DNA from: Chitinophagaceae bacterium
GTDB taxonomy: Bacteria; Bacteroidota; Bacteroidia; Chitinophagales; Chitinophagaceae
Direction: 5' to 3'
NCBI GenBank assembly: GCA_947378615.1
Contig: CANCKV010000296.1
Coordinates: 1-5,104, forward strand
DNA: 5,104 bases
This document shows, in pieces, positions 5,086-5,104 of this stretch. The translations under genes and the position numbers were made by a program. The notes beneath the pieces are model-generated. The model did not search any database. It was given only the letters and a program-made list of their open reading frames with translations, and had not been told where the DNA came from. The stretch's first letter is position 1. Every line of letters begins with the position of its first letter.

Positions 5086-5104
5086 AGCTTGTCGAAACCG
5101 GGAT
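5086..5104. repeat. Partial copy of the dispersed repeat, cut by the window edge
   Basis: AGCTTGTCGAAACC (5086-5099) corresponds to the second half of the motif, matching AGCCCGTCGAAGCC of the full copy at 11 of 14 positions. The first half (CTGTCA-G) is absent. It is preceded by AGCAGCTT (overlapping, 5083-5090), which also occurs at 5032-5039. The window ends five bases after the motif, so its right boundary is unseen. Confidence 0.45.

Overview
The window looks like a chromosomal piece of a low-GC member of the Bacteroidota, probably in or near the Chitinophagales/Sphingobacteriales; this placement is inferred. Four things support it. One gene encodes a large exported thioredoxin-like protein whose N-terminal domains are typical of this phylum. 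Two genes encode lipoproteins with DUF4397-like and PKD domains. Shine-Dalgarno sequences are absent. An exact match to the phylum's -7 promoter element (TAnnTTTG) lies ahead of the main gene.

Layout. Bases 1-202 (minus strand) are the N-terminal end of a GCS2-family carboxylate-amine ligase that runs off the left edge. Bases 203-651 are a divergent intergenic region. It holds an isolated GC-rich structured element (486-539), two adjacent perfect palindromes (557-572 and 576-585) and the -7 element (602-609). A large exported thioredoxin-fold protein of 784 residues fills 652-3006 on the plus strand. Bases 3007-3189 separate convergent genes. This gap contains a 61-bp direct repeat, the first copy of which includes the last two codons and the stop of the thioredoxin-like gene, and a short hairpin between the two copies. 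Two minus-strand lipoprotein genes follow: a DUF4397-like protein (3190-3933) and, upstream of it, a two-PKD-domain protein (3962-4726). They are 28 bp apart and probably co-transcribed. Bases 4727-5104 appear to hold no gene. Their right half carries full and partial copies of a short repeat with the core GTCAAGCTGAGCCCGTCGAA.

How the parts relate. The ligase is predicted to be cytosolic and unrelated to the rest. The other three proteins are all predicted to be exported: one soluble or anchored periplasmic redox protein and two lipoproteins with extended Ser/Thr linkers and beta-sandwich domains. The two lipoproteins begin their mature chains with the same pattern, Cys-x-(Lys/Arg)-Gln-Val-Asp followed by a Ser/Thr linker, so they probably share a leader origin or a localisation route. 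Nothing links them functionally to the thioredoxin-like gene beyond a convergent neighbour position.

I do not see a convincing new multi-gene system. The most unusual material is non-coding: the GC-rich element with competing hairpins, the gene-end duplication around a hairpin, and the apparently split repeat at the right edge.
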